Of a stretch of 64,000 bases of DNA, positions 17,274 through 26,541 are shown in pieces (positions within the stretch are counted from its first letter, which is position 1; every line of letters begins with the position of its first letter). Origin of the DNA: Polyangiaceae bacterium (GTDB taxonomy: Bacteria > Myxococcota_A > Polyangia > Polyangiales > Polyangiaceae). The stretch lies in NCBI GenBank assembly GCA_947475525.1, contig CANJMI010000010.1, positions 62,001-126,000 on the forward strand, given 5' to 3'. The position numbers and the translations under genes were made by a program. Below the pieces are notes generated by a model. The model did not search any database and was not told the origin of the DNA. It worked only from the letters and a program-made list of their open reading frames with translations.

Positions 17274-19235
17274 CTACCGATGCGTTTCCTCAGCGGCAGT
17301 TGAATTCGGCTCGTCATCGGACGCCGCATCCGCGTCCGGAATCGGCTCGGGGAACACCGCCCGCAGTGCGGCAAGGTGCCGCCGCGTGATGCCAACCTGC
17401 GCCAATATCTCCGCATCGCTCGCGGCGCGGATCTGGCGGATCGAGCCAAGGCCTTTGTAGAGCGCGCTCTTCGCCTTCGGACCAATTCCCGGTACGTCGT
17501 CGAGCTCCGAGCGAAGCACGCGGCGGTTGGCTTGCTTCGTCCGCCCAAGATTCGCGAAGCGGTGCGCCTCGTCACGCAGCCTCCCGAGCAAAACGAGCGC
17601 GCTCGTCGCGGAGAGCGCGATGCCGTTTTTCTGACCGGGAACGTAGACGCGATCGACGATCTTCTCGCCCGTCACGGACTCGCGCTCCTTCGCGAGCGCC
17701 ACGATCGCGAGGTCGTGCAAGCCGAGGTCACGCGCAGCCGCAAGCGCCACGTTGAGCTGCCCTCGGCCCCCGTCGATCACGAAGAGATCGGGCAGCTCCC
17801 ACCCATCCTTCGCGTCGTCGACGGCATCACGCCCGCGCCGAAACCGTCGCGCGAGGACCTCGTATTGGGCGGCGTAGTCGTCACCATCCGTGGTTGTACG
17901 AATCTTGAATGTTCGATAGCGCGTGCGGTCGAGCTCTCCGTCCCGCATGCACACGACCGAACCTACGGCGTCCCCGCCGCCGAGGTGCGAGATGTCGCTG
18001 CACTCGATCACGCGTGGCAGGATCGGCAGCCGAAGCTTGGCCTGAAGGGACTCGAGTCGCGCCTCGACATCGCTCGTCGCGCGCTGCTTTTCGCGGAAGG
18101 CGTGCGCGGCATTTTCCGTCGCCAAATCCAGCAATTCACTGCGTATTCCGCTCTTCGGCTGCCGCACGAGCACGGTGCGCCCGCGCAGCTCGCCGAGCCA
18201 CGCCGCGAGCCCGAGTACAGCGTCGGGAAGGACGGTCACGAGCACCTCATCGGGCACACGGCCGAAGGGTGTATCGCCCGCGTAGTACTGCCCGATGAAG
18301 CCCGCCACGATCTCCTCATCGGGAAGCTCACTCGGTCGAAGCGAGAACGACTGGGTATCGACGACGTGTCCTTGCCGGACGAGTACGACGACGATCTCGA
18401 CGACTTCGCCTTCGCGGTAGAACCCGATCGCATCTTGGTCGATGCGCTGCACGCTGACGACGCGCTGACCCTCACGAACCGAAGCCACAGCGGTGAGCTG
18501 ATCCCGGTAGGTAGCGGCGAGCTCGTACTCGAAGTTTGCCGAGGCGGCCTGCATGCGCGCTTCGACATCCACGACGAGCTCGCTATGCCGTCCGTCGAGA
18601 AAGAGCTCGACCGTGCGCACTTGCTCTCCATAAAACGAGCGATCCACCTCATAAACGCAGGGCGCGGCGCAGCGCTTGATCTGGTGTTGAAGGCAAGGGC
18701 GCCGCCGTGACTTCATGTCGGCGTCGGTGCACGTGCGCAGCTGAAAGTGCTTCGCTATCAGACGCTGCGTCCGCCGCGCGCTCGTCGCCGAGTGGTACGG
18801 ACCAAAGTAGCGAGCGCCATCGGCGAGCGGCCGGCGAACCGTTTGAAGCCGCGGCCATTGCGCCTTGGGATCGAGTCGGAGGCAGAGAAACTCCTTGTCG
18901 TCACGGAGCTTCACATTGAAGCGCGGGTGGTGCGTCTTGATCAGGTCGTTCTCGAGGACGCTTGCTTCCTTCTCGCTCGCGGTGACGACGGTCTCGATAT
19001 CGGCGACGAGGCGCCGCAAGATCGGGATGAAGTAACGTTCGTCGGAGGTCGACGCCGCGAAATAGCTTCGGACGCGGCTCCGCAGGCTCTTCGCCTTGCC
19101 GACGTAGATGACCACGCCGCTCGCGTCCTTGAAGAGGTAACAGCCCGACGAGGGCGGCAGTGTCTCGAGCTTTTGAACGACCTGCGCGGCGAGGTCGCTC
19201 CCTGACGTTGAGGACTCCACCATCGTAACCTCCAT
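17274..19235 (-). CDS. uvrC: UvrC, excinuclease ABC subunit C
   Basis: Protein of 653 residues with all UvrC parts in order. The N-terminal GIY-YIG nuclease (GCYLF at 31-35, VIYVGKAKS at 42-50) makes the 3' incision. A UVR motif helix that contacts UvrB follows (about residues 225-260). Then comes an RNase H-like domain for the 5' incision (VIECSDISHLGG and VIDGGRGQL contain the acidic residues), and a C-terminal helix-hairpin-helix pair (VPGIGPKAKSALYKGLGS). The start could be ATG 19235 or ATG 19223. Only three bases separate it from the upstream ABC exporter gene, so it belongs to that transcription unit. Confidence 0.97.
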   Translation of the reverse strand: MEVTMVESSTSGSDLAAQVVQKLETLPPSSGCYLFKDASGVVIYVGKAKSLRSRVRSYFAASTSDERYFIPILRRLVADIETVVTASEKEASVLENDLIKTHHPRFNVKLRDDKEFLCLRLDPKAQWPRLQTVRRPLADGARYFGPYHSATSARRTQRLIAKHFQLRTCTDADMKSRRRPCLQHQIKRCAAPCVYEVDRSFYGEQVRTVELFLDGRHSELVVDVEARMQAASANFEYELAATYRDQLTAVASVREGQRVVSVQRIDQDAIGFYREGEVVEIVVVLVRQGHVVDTQSFSLRPSELPDEEIVAGFIGQYYAGDTPFGRVPDEVLVTVLPDAVLGLAAWLGELRGRTVLVRQPKSGIRSELLDLATENAAHAFREKQRATSDVEARLESLQAKLRLPILPRVIECSDISHLGGGDAVGSVVCMRDGELDRTRYRTFKIRTTTDGDDYAAQYEVLARRFRRGRDAVDDAKDGWELPDLFVIDGGRGQLNVALAAARDLGLHDLAIVALAKERESVTGEKIVDRVYVPGQKNGIALSATSALVLLGRLRDEAHRFANLGRTKQANRRVLRSELDDVPGIGPKAKSALYKGLGSIRQIRAASDAEILAQVGITRRHLAALRAVFPEPIPDADAASDDEPNSTAAEETHR

Positions 19236-19238
19236 CGC

Positions 19239-21137
19239 TCAGCTGGTCAGCGCTTCGAGCTTTTCCTCGACCCGCCGCTCGAGATCACGGCGCGCATCTT
19301 GAAGTTGGTAGAGACGCGCGTAGACGCCGCCCCGCGCGACCAACTCGGCGTGCGTCCCGGTCTCGCTGACTCGGCCATGTTGCAAGACGACGATGCGATT
19401 CGCGTTGCGAACCGTCGAGAGCCGATGCGCGATGATCAAGGCCGTGCGACCCCGAGCAGCTGAGTCCATCGCATGCTGCAGACGCCGCTCGGTGTCGCTG
19501 TCGATGTTTGCGGTGGGCTCATCGAGCACCAGAATTTCGGGGTCACGATAGAGCGCCCGTGCGAGCGCGATCAATTGCCGCTCGCCAGCCGAGAAATTGC
19601 TGCCACGCTCCGCTACCACCGAGTCGATACCGTCCGTGCGCCCCTCGAAGAGCTCGAGGACGCCTATCGAGTCGAGCACCTCGCGAACCCGCTGCCGGTC
19701 AAACTCGACGGCGCCGCCCGCTACGTTGGTCGCTACCGTTCCGGGAAAGAGGAAAACGTCCTGGGGAACAACCGCGAAGTTCTGCCGAAGCTGCGTGCGC
19801 CCGAGGGTCGTCACCGATTTCCCGAAGACCCGGATGTCGCCTTCTTGCGCCTCGTAGAGCCGTAACAACAGGGACGCGACCGTGCTCTTTCCGGAACCCG
19901 TGGGACCGACGAGCGCGATGGTTTCGCCGCGGCGCGCAACGAGGGAGACCCCGTGAAGTACGGGAGTACCGGGCTTGTAGGCGAACGTGACTCCCGCGAA
20001 TTCGAAGGCCGTCGTCTCGCCCGCGGGCCAACCTTCACCGGGGTCACTCGCGGAGGCATCCTCGCGCGTGTCGTCTTCGGCGGTGTCGAGCAACTGGAAG
20101 ATTCGCTCTGCACCCGCGAGCGCCGATTGAACGAGCGTGTACCGCGCCGAGAGATCGCGGATGGGCCCAAAAAACATATCAACGTACGCGATGAACGCGA
20201 AGAGCGTCCCGAACTCCACCGCCGGCACATCGAACCCCGCCGCACGCGCGCGTCGACCGGCGTACCAAAGAATGGACGCGATGCAGACGCTGCTGACCAT
20301 CTCGATCACCGCGTCGACCGACGACTCAACGACGATGGCGCGCATGTTCGCAGCCCGGTAATCGCTGCTAATTACGTCAAACTCGGCCTGACTGCGTTGC
20401 TCGCGCGCGTAGGCCTGCACGACCGCGATGCCGGACACCTGCTCGTTCAAGTACGCGTTCATGCGCGCCGTCTTCGAGCGCACCTGACGGTAGGCCGTGC
20501 GCATCCGCGCGCGCGTCACGTTGACGAACAACGCGATAGGCGGAACCAGCGCAAAGGCGAAGAGGCTCATGCGCCAATCGAGGGTCAGCATGATCGTGAC
20601 GATGGCGACGAGCCTCAGAAGATCGCCGACGGCGTTCAGCGCGCCCGAGCCAAACATTTCGGCAATCGAGTCGACGTCGCTCGTAACCCGTGTGACCAAC
20701 CTGCCGATAGGCCGCCTGTCGAAGAACCCGAGGCTGCGCGTGTGCAAGAAACGAAAGATCGCGAGACGAAGGTCGGCCATGCCGCGAGCGCCGGCCGTCT
20801 GCATCCACACCAGCTGGGGAAACGCGAGGAGCTGCTCTGAGAAGATGGCACCGGCGAGCGCAAAGCCATACTGAACGATGCGCTCCGCGCCGCCTGGTCG
20901 CTGAAATCCTTCGAGCGCTGCGCGCATGATGAGCGGCCGCACGAGGCCGAGGCACGACATCACTACGAGCAGGCCAAGCGAGCGGAAGAGCAACGCGGCA
21001 TGCGGGCGCACGTAGGGGACGAGGCGCGCTATCAGACGCAAATCGTAGATGCGCTCGAGGTCTTCTTCGTCGTGAAACTTCGCGAGGGCCCGTTCCGCGC
21101 GCGTACCCGAGGGGACCGTGGGTGTTGCGGTGCTCAC
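19239..21137 (-). CDS. ABC exporter half-transporter, subunit with intact Walker B and altered signature
   Basis: Protein of 632 residues with an N-terminal six-helix exporter domain (about residues 45-345) and a C-terminal nucleotide-binding domain. Walker A is GPTGSGKST and Walker B ends in the catalytic Glu (LVLDEPTANID). The signature is FSAGER rather than LSGGQ, and the H-loop is IIAHRLST. Its start overlaps the stop of the neighbouring exporter gene by four bases (ATGA). That partner has the complementary defect, Asp for Glu in Walker B. Together they fit a heterodimeric type IV exporter with one consensus and one degenerate ATP site, like TM287/288 or BmrCD. The substrate is unknown; lipids or drugs are common for the family. 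Confidence 0.93.
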   Translation of the reverse strand: MSTATPTVPSGTRAERALAKFHDEEDLERIYDLRLIARLVPYVRPHAALLFRSLGLLVVMSCLGLVRPLIMRAALEGFQRPGGAERIVQYGFALAGAIFSEQLLAFPQLVWMQTAGARGMADLRLAIFRFLHTRSLGFFDRRPIGRLVTRVTSDVDSIAEMFGSGALNAVGDLLRLVAIVTIMLTLDWRMSLFAFALVPPIALFVNVTRARMRTAYRQVRSKTARMNAYLNEQVSGIAVVQAYAREQRSQAEFDVISSDYRAANMRAIVVESSVDAVIEMVSSVCIASILWYAGRRARAAGFDVPAVEFGTLFAFIAYVDMFFGPIRDLSARYTLVQSALAGAERIFQLLDTAEDDTREDASASDPGEGWPAGETTAFEFAGVTFAYKPGTPVLHGVSLVARRGETIALVGPTGSGKSTVASLLLRLYEAQEGDIRVFGKSVTTLGRTQLRQNFAVVPQDVFLFPGTVATNVAGGAVEFDRQRVREVLDSIGVLELFEGRTDGIDSVVAERGSNFSAGERQLIALARALYRDPEILVLDEPTANIDSDTERRLQHAMDSAARGRTALIIAHRLSTVRNANRIVVLQHGRVSETGTHAELVARGGVYARLYQLQDARRDLERRVEEKLEALTS

Positions 21138-22975
21138 GACGCGACCTCCATCGCCGCAGCAGCGGAGCCTTCGGTCCCGAAGGCCGCAAGGTCATCGTCC
21201 AAATGTTGCGCCTCGGCGAAGAGTGCGTAGACGCCGCCGGCTGCCATAAGCTCGTCGTGGGACCCGTACTCGACCACCTTCCCGCGCTCGAGGACAAGCA
21301 CACGATCACAGCGCCGAGCCGCCGCGACGCGATGCGTGATGAGGATCACCGTACGGGCCGAGGCCTGACGTTCGATGGCGTCGAGGATCGCGGCTTCGGT
21401 CCGTGCGTCGACAGCCGATAGAGGATCATCGAGGACGAGCACATCGGGTTCACGGACCAGCGCGCGCGCGAGGGCCACGCGTTGCTTTTGACCACCGGAG
21501 AGCTGCACGCCACGCTCGCCAACGACCGTATCGAAACCATCAGGGAGTCGCTCGATGTCCTCGAACACTTGGGCTTCTTTGGCCGCGTCGGCGACCAACC
21601 GGTCATCGTCGGCGCGGTCGTCGAGGGCGTAAGCGATGTTCTCGGCCACGGTCGTCGAGAACAGGAACGCGTCCTGCTGGGCGTAGCCAATGCGGGCGCG
21701 AACGCGATCGATCGGCAGCGAACAGACGTCTTCGCCGTCGAGAAACACCGCGCCCGCCGGGGCCGGGAGCAGCCGCGGCAAGAGGGCGGCGAGCGTGCTT
21801 TTACCCGAGCCCGTGCGGCCCAGGATCGCGAGTGACGAGCCCGCGGGGACGGTGAAGTTTATCCCTTCGAGCACCTGCTGTTCGCCGTGTTTGAAGCTCA
21901 GCCCCTGGACGCGAACCTCGCCGCGAAACTTGGCAGGCGCGGGCTTGTCACCGCTCGTGATGTCGGGCGTCGCATCGAAAATCGATTTGATGCGGGAGTA
22001 ACTCGCGCGGCCACGCTGCACGATCGCGGCAACGAATCCGACGGCCATCATCGGCCACGTGATGCGCATGAGTGCGAGCCAAAACGCGACAAATGCGCCG
22101 GTGCCAATCGTTCCGTTGGCGAGAAGGACGCCGCCGTACCAAAAGACGATCAAGACGCCCACCGCGCTGACCCCTCCCATGACAGGTCCCATCGAACCGC
22201 GCACGCGCGCGAGACCCAGGCTCTTCTCGAGGTAGGTGCGGTTCTGCCCTTCGAATGCGGCGATCTCTTGCTCCTCCATCGCGAAGGAGCGCACGACCCG
22301 CACGCCGGCGAAGCTCGCCAACACGCGATCGCTCATCGCACCGAGCGCCTGCTGGTTCTCACGCATGAGCGAGAACATCTGCCTCGAGAAGCTGCGCGTG
22401 ACGAAGTACAGCACGGGGATAGTTGCGAGGGACGCGAAGGTCAGCCGCCACGAAAGCGCGAGCATCACGTAGAGGGCGCTCAGGATCGCGAGCACCGAGC
22501 CGACGACGTTCAGAATGCCAAATCCCAGCAAAAGTCGGACTTGCTGAAGATCGTTGGTGGCGCGACTCATGATGTCGCCCGTCGGGTTCTTTCGAAAGAA
22601 GGTCGGTCCGAGCCGATGAACCTGGGCGAGCAGCGCGCTGCGAAGCTCATACTCAACGTTGCGACCGGCGCTGAAAACGCTGACGCGAGACACGAGGCGC
22701 GCCGCCATGGCGGATACCGACATAACGAGGATGAGGCCGGCGCTCGTGGCTGCGGCATCGGCTTCACCTAGGCGGATAGCGTCGATCGCGGCTTTCACGA
22801 GAAAGTCCCGCTTCGCGAGCAAGAGCTGCTGCGCCGCAAGCGTCAGCGCGCCGAGCACGTACAACCTTGCATTGCGGCGGAGCTGGCCGTCGAGTCCGGT
22901 CGGTATCGGCCCCTGCGGCGTACCGATGATGCGATCGACCAACCGCTGCCAGCGCTCGCCTTTTGTGTCACTCAC
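21134..22975 (-). CDS. ABC exporter half-transporter, subunit with Walker B Asp (degenerate site)
   Basis: Protein of about 613 residues with six predicted helices followed by a nucleotide-binding domain. Walker A is GRTGSGKST and the signature is the canonical LSGGQKQR. Walker B reads LVLDDPLSAVD, so the usual catalytic Glu is Asp, as in the degenerate-site subunit of heterodimeric exporters. The longest frame extends to 23083, but GTG 22975 overlaps the upstream HAD stop by four bases (GTGA) and gives a normal exporter N-terminus. It is translationally coupled on both sides and is the partner of the next gene. Confidence 0.92.
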   Translation of the reverse strand: MSDTKGERWQRLVDRIIGTPQGPIPTGLDGQLRRNARLYVLGALTLAAQQLLLAKRDFLVKAAIDAIRLGEADAAATSAGLILVMSVSAMAARLVSRVSVFSAGRNVEYELRSALLAQVHRLGPTFFRKNPTGDIMSRATNDLQQVRLLLGFGILNVVGSVLAILSALYVMLALSWRLTFASLATIPVLYFVTRSFSRQMFSLMRENQQALGAMSDRVLASFAGVRVVRSFAMEEQEIAAFEGQNRTYLEKSLGLARVRGSMGPVMGGVSAVGVLIVFWYGGVLLANGTIGTGAFVAFWLALMRITWPMMAVGFVAAIVQRGRASYSRIKSIFDATPDITSGDKPAPAKFRGEVRVQGLSFKHGEQQVLEGINFTVPAGSSLAILGRTGSGKSTLAALLPRLLPAPAGAVFLDGEDVCSLPIDRVRARIGYAQQDAFLFSTTVAENIAYALDDRADDDRLVADAAKEAQVFEDIERLPDGFDTVVGERGVQLSGGQKQRVALARALVREPDVLVLDDPLSAVDARTEAAILDAIERQASARTVILITHRVAAARRCDRVLVLERGKVVEYGSHDELMAAGGVYALFAEAQHLDDDLAAFGTEGSAAAAMEVAS

Positions 22976-23769
22976 GTCGAGGACGCCCTTAGCACAAGCA
23001 AACGGGCCGCGATGGCGGCGAAGCCCGCACCCTCGGGTTGCGCGGCGACGAAGCGCGGGGGCACGCTCAAGTGCCGGGCCCATCGCGCGACGTTCGAAAC
23101 ACCAAAAGTAAGATGAAACGCTGAGAAACAGGCCTCATCATTGCCGCTGTCACCAACGAATGCGTACGTGCCGAGCGCCTTCGTCGCGTCGTCACCATAG
23201 GCGCGGGCGAGCGCCCGAACCGTGCCCGACGCCTTATCCTCCGCATCGAGAGTCACATGCACGTGAATGCTCGACTCGAAGGTCCTCGCCCCCTCGCGAG
23301 CGGCCGCGAGGCGGAGCTCCGCTACTCGACTCGAGGAGATATTTACGGTCTCGCGCACGTCGAAGGTGACGTCGCTGCGACGCTCCTGGTTGTCGTCGGC
23401 GAGCGGGATCTCGGGGAACTCGCGGTGCAAGCTCGCCACCACTTCGAGCAGCCGCTCACGCCTGGCACGGCGGGCCTCCTCGGGGAGGGAGTCGAGCACC
23501 GAGAGGCGCGCGCCGTCGCGTCGAAACGCCACAGCTCCATTCTCGGTCACGGCGAGATCGATCGGCCATTGCCGGGCGATCACTGCGCCCCACCCCGCCG
23601 GGCGACCGGTGCAGGCCACGAGACGGAGGCCACGTTCACGTAAGGAAAAAAGCGACCGGTACGCTTCGAGCGTGAGCGCTCCATCGGTAAGGAGTGTGCC
23701 ATCGAGGTCGAACACGACTCCGCGCAACGGCGTTACCGCCGCCAACGCAAGCTCCGCAAGCGGTCTCAT
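22972..23769 (-). CDS. HAD-superfamily phosphatase (Cof/SPP-like)
   Basis: Protein of 265 residues. HAD motif I is FDLDGTLL (nucleophile Asp21, acid Asp23), motif II is ACTGRP, and motif IV is GDSGNDEACF. The large C2-type cap between motifs II and III places it with Cof, sucrose-phosphate and mannosyl-3-phosphoglycerate phosphatases. Likely substrates are sugar phosphates. An open frame continues upstream to 24069, but that part is Arg-rich antisense-type sequence inside the neighbouring gene. ATG 23769 overlaps the RlmI-like stop by four bases (ATGA) and is clearly the start. Confidence 0.9.
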   Translation of the reverse strand: MRPLAELALAAVTPLRGVVFDLDGTLLTDGALTLEAYRSLFSLRERGLRLVACTGRPAGWGAVIARQWPIDLAVTENGAVAFRRDGARLSVLDSLPEEARRARRERLLEVVASLHREFPEIPLADDNQERRSDVTFDVRETVNISSSRVAELRLAAAREGARTFESSIHVHVTLDAEDKASGTVRALARAYGDDATKALGTYAFVGDSGNDEACFSAFHLTFGVSNVARWARHLSVPPRFVAAQPEGAGFAAIAARLLVLRASST

Positions 23770-25049
23770 GGCTCGTAGATGCGCGCGACCAATACCTTGA
23801 GGTAGGCCCCTTCGGGAAACGCCGCTGCGACCGGATGGTCGGCGCCCTGCGACAGCCGCTCGATGATAACGGCTCGCCGCTGCGCATCGCGTGCACCGAG
23901 CGCGAGCGCACGTTGCAAAGCATCGCCGCCAACGGAGCCCGAGCAGCTGCAGAACACGAGCAAGCCACCCGATTTGACCGCGGCTACCGCGCCGGCCGCG
24001 AGTTTGCGATAGGCACCAAGCGCGTTGTCGCGAGCCTTTCGACCGGACGCGAGCTTCGGCGGATCGCACACGACGATGTCGACTCCGCCAGCACCGGCCG
24101 CACGTTTGAACGCTTGGTTCGCGTCGAGCTCCTCGAACTCGACGGTCGATGAGAAACCGTTTCGTTCAGCATTTTGTGCCGCAGCGAGCACGGCCGGTAC
24201 GCTCTTATCGATCCCGAGGACTTGGGCCGCGCCGCCACGCGCAGCCGCAAGACCAATCGCTCCGACGTAGCAGAACGTATCGAGCACCGTGGCGCCCTGG
24301 CTCACCGACTCGAGGTAGGCCCGCAGCGGTCGCTGGTCGAAATAGAAGCCCGTCTTTTGGGCCAGAGCGATCGGCACTTCATAACGGAGACCGAGCTCGT
24401 GGAAGCGGAGCGCGTCGGGCAGCTCGCCGTGGATCGCCCGCAGCTCGGGTCCTTCGGGCTCGAAACCTTCGGTCGCCGCGAGCGCACGCGGCGTGCGATC
24501 GAGAATCGCCCGCGGGTTCAGCACACTGACGAGCGCAGCCACCACGTCCTGTTCGCGCTGTTTCAAGCCGATGGTGCCGAGCTGCACGACCACGACATCA
24601 TCGAACACGTCGACGATCAGGCCCGGCAGACCATCGCCCTCGCCGTGAACGAGCCGGTAACCCGTGGTCTCTCGACCGGCAGCGCCATTCGGAAGCCCTA
24701 CCGCTTTGCGCAGCGCGACAGCCTGCTCGAGGCGCATGCGCAAGAGCGAGCCATCGACCGCCTGGCCACCACGAGACGTGAACAGACGCACGGCGATGGC
24801 CGAGCGCGGTGAGTAGAGACCGCGACCGAGCACCTTGCCGTTGGGATCGACGACCAGCACGTCCGCACCCGGAGTGGCCGTGCCCTCGATGCGCTCGATG
24901 GCTTGCTGGAAAACCCAAGGATGACCGGCCCAGAGCGGCTGAACATGCCCTGCCCTCACGGTGACGGTGGCCGGAGCGCCCGCCGAAACGGAGGCGAGTG
25001 GGAGGGCGCTGCCGTGGTCGGTTGGCTCGGTCGTCGAAGGCTCGTTCAT
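23766..25049 (-). CDS. RlmI-like class I rRNA (cytosine-C5) methyltransferase
   Basis: Protein of about 427 residues. An N-terminal PUA-like RNA-binding domain (about residues 30-100, VQPLWAGHPWVFQQAIERIEG) is followed by a short EEHEE-type region and a Rossmann methyltransferase domain. Motif I is VLDTFCYVGAIGLAAA, the acidic motif is GIDKS, motif IV is CDPPKLASGRK, and motif VI holds the catalytic Cys region CSCSGS. In E. coli RlmI this set of motifs methylates C1962 of 23S rRNA. ATG 25049 begins just before the conserved part; the upstream extension to 25178 is Arg-rich and overlaps the divergent gene's leader. It is the first gene of a five- or six-gene run ending in the esterase. Confidence 0.88.
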   Translation of the reverse strand: MNEPSTTEPTDHGSALPLASVSAGAPATVTVRAGHVQPLWAGHPWVFQQAIERIEGTATPGADVLVVDPNGKVLGRGLYSPRSAIAVRLFTSRGGQAVDGSLLRMRLEQAVALRKAVGLPNGAAGRETTGYRLVHGEGDGLPGLIVDVFDDVVVVQLGTIGLKQREQDVVAALVSVLNPRAILDRTPRALAATEGFEPEGPELRAIHGELPDALRFHELGLRYEVPIALAQKTGFYFDQRPLRAYLESVSQGATVLDTFCYVGAIGLAAARGGAAQVLGIDKSVPAVLAAAQNAERNGFSSTVEFEELDANQAFKRAAGAGGVDIVVCDPPKLASGRKARDNALGAYRKLAAGAVAAVKSGGLLVFCSCSGSVGGDALQRALALGARDAQRRAVIIERLSQGADHPVAAAFPEGAYLKVLVARIYEP

Positions 25050-25198
25050 GGTTGGCAATCCGCGCCACTCGATGGATGAGGGCGGCCGGAGGGCGCGGAG
25101 CATACACGCTACGGTGGAGCGGAGCGAGGCGTTGAGCCCATGCTCGGGCGCACCACCAAACCTTGTCCGAGGTGGCACCTCTGCTAGGCTTTTCCCCG

Positions 25199-26404
25199 AT
25201 GAAACTCGCTTCCCTTTGGTTGCTCGGTATCACGTGCTCGCTCGCGAGCGCAGCTCACGGGCAAGAGTCGCCGCCAACGCTGCCGAAGGGCAACTTGGAG
25301 CCACATGTTCCGGCTGTGCCGCTGCCTCTACCGAAGCCACCAGGCAAAAGCGCGACGCCTCCACTTGTCGCCGCGCCCGTCGTGTTGCCAAAGCCGCCCG
25401 TCGTCGAAGCCGCGCCCGTCGTCGAAGCCGCGCCCGTCGTGTCGCCGAAGCCGCCCGTCGTGTCGCCGAAGCCGCCCGTCGTGACGCCGAAGCCGGCCGT
25501 CGTGTTGCCAAAGCCGCCCGTCGTCGAAGCCGCGCCCGTCGTGTCGCCGAAGCCGCCCGTCATCGAAGCCGCGCCCGTCGTGTCGCCCGCCACGGCGTGC
25601 CCGCCCGGTGCATTCTGCGAACCGGGCGAAGTCGAGGCTCCGCGCCCGGTAACGCCCGCGGAACCCTGGACGGTGCCGCTCCCGCCGCCGGCCCCCGGCT
25701 CGGATCCTTCCAAGCCGCGCGTGATCGTTGTGCGCCCGGGAAGCCAAGGCGGCCCGCAAGAAATCACCGTCTACGAGGACACGGATTACACGCCGCCGCA
25801 CACGTTCAGCCCGCCACCGATGCCCATGTACGGCGGTAGGAGGTTCGGGCCAAGGCACCGAGAAGAGGAACCGCGTTACGGTGTCGCATTGCGGGGTGAG
25901 GCCGCGCTCTTGCCGAGCCAAGGTTACGACAACAGTATCGGCGGCGTCGGCATCAGTTTTCGCTACCGCCCGATGCCGTGGTTCGCGGTCGACGCCGGCC
26001 TCGACGTGCTCAGCGGCATCGACACCAACGGCTTCGCGCGGCGTGAAGTGCCGCTGTCCGCCTCGTCGATTCTCTACGTAAATCCCGGCGATTTTTCTCA
26101 ATTCTATCTCATCGGCGGACTAAACCTCTCGTTCGCGCGGGTCGCGAGCAACTTCATCGAGCCCAACTTCGCCGGTGGCAGCGTCGATGACTACACGTAC
26201 CTCGGCGGACAATTTGGCGCCGGCGTCGAGTTCCGATTCGCGCGTGCGCTCGCCTTCAACATCGATGCGCTGGGCATCGTCCGAAGTCGCATCGACAACG
26301 ACGGCGGCGGACGCTACGCGGAGTACTACGACAAGGTAAACGGCTTCGCCTCGAACTCATCCGCAAGCGGGTTGCTTCGCGCCGGCCTTGTCATTTGGTG
26401 GTGA
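25199..26404 (+). CDS. Secreted Pro-rich repeat protein with C-terminal beta-barrel-like domain
   Basis: Protein of about 401 residues. The signal peptide ends near SAAHG. Residues 30-140 are a Pro/Val-rich stalk built from tandem 7-residue units (VSPKPPV, VEAAPVV). The remaining 200 residues, beginning RYGVALRGEAALLPSQGYDNSIGGVGISFRYRP (shown in part), have the alternating small/hydrophobic pattern of an outer-membrane beta-barrel and end in the aromatic residues VIWW, typical of barrel C-termini. The likely location is the outer membrane, with the stalk in the periplasm or outside. ATG 25199 gives a clean signal peptide; an upstream GTG at 25163 is less likely. It is divergent from the RlmI-like gene. 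Confidence 0.65.
   Translation: MKLASLWLLGITCSLASAAHGQESPPTLPKGNLEPHVPAVPLPLPKPPGKSATPPLVAAPVVLPKPPVVEAAPVVEAAPVVSPKPPVVSPKPPVVTPKPAVVLPKPPVVEAAPVVSPKPPVIEAAPVVSPATACPPGAFCEPGEVEAPRPVTPAEPWTVPLPPPAPGSDPSKPRVIVVRPGSQGGPQEITVYEDTDYTPPHTFSPPPMPMYGGRRFGPRHREEEPRYGVALRGEAALLPSQGYDNSIGGVGISFRYRPMPWFAVDAGLDVLSGIDTNGFARREVPLSASSILYVNPGDFSQFYLIGGLNLSFARVASNFIEPNFAGGSVDDYTYLGGQFGAGVEFRFARALAFNIDALGIVRSRIDNDGGGRYAEYYDKVNGFASNSSASGLLRAGLVIWW
25376..25592 (+). repeat. 21-bp degenerate tandem repeats encoding VSPKPPV / VEAAPVV
   Basis: About ten 21-base units, such as GTGTCGCCGAAGCCGCCCGTC and GTCGAAGCCGCGCCCGTCGTG, lie back to back in frame within the Pro-rich secreted protein. Several copies are identical, suggesting recent expansion. 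Confidence 0.85.
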
Positions 26405-26450
26405 AGCGGCGCACTTGGCGAATCGTGCACTTCACCGCGCGCGGCGCTCG

Positions 26451-26541
26451 TTGGCTCTGCGACTGATGTCTTCTCGCGCGTTTCGCTCCTTGGCTCTGCG
26501 ACTGATGTCTTCTCGCGCGTTTCGCTCCTTGGCTCTGCGAC
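26451..26541 (+). repeat. 39-bp tandem repeat at the start of the Lnt-like gene
   Basis: Two identical 39-base units (26451-26489, 26490-26528) and a 13-base partial third copy (26529-26541). Each full unit contains an ATG in the Lnt frame and encodes LALRLMSSRAFRS, so changes in copy number keep the frame. Confidence 0.95.

Noticed and set aside
17376-18710. Plus-strand open frame of 444 codons
   Set aside because: Antisense to uvrC; composition is Arg/Ala-rich and motif-free.
23770-24069. N-terminal extension of the HAD gene
   Set aside because: Arg/Cys-rich antisense sequence within the RlmI-like gene; ATGA overlap at 23769 marks the real start.
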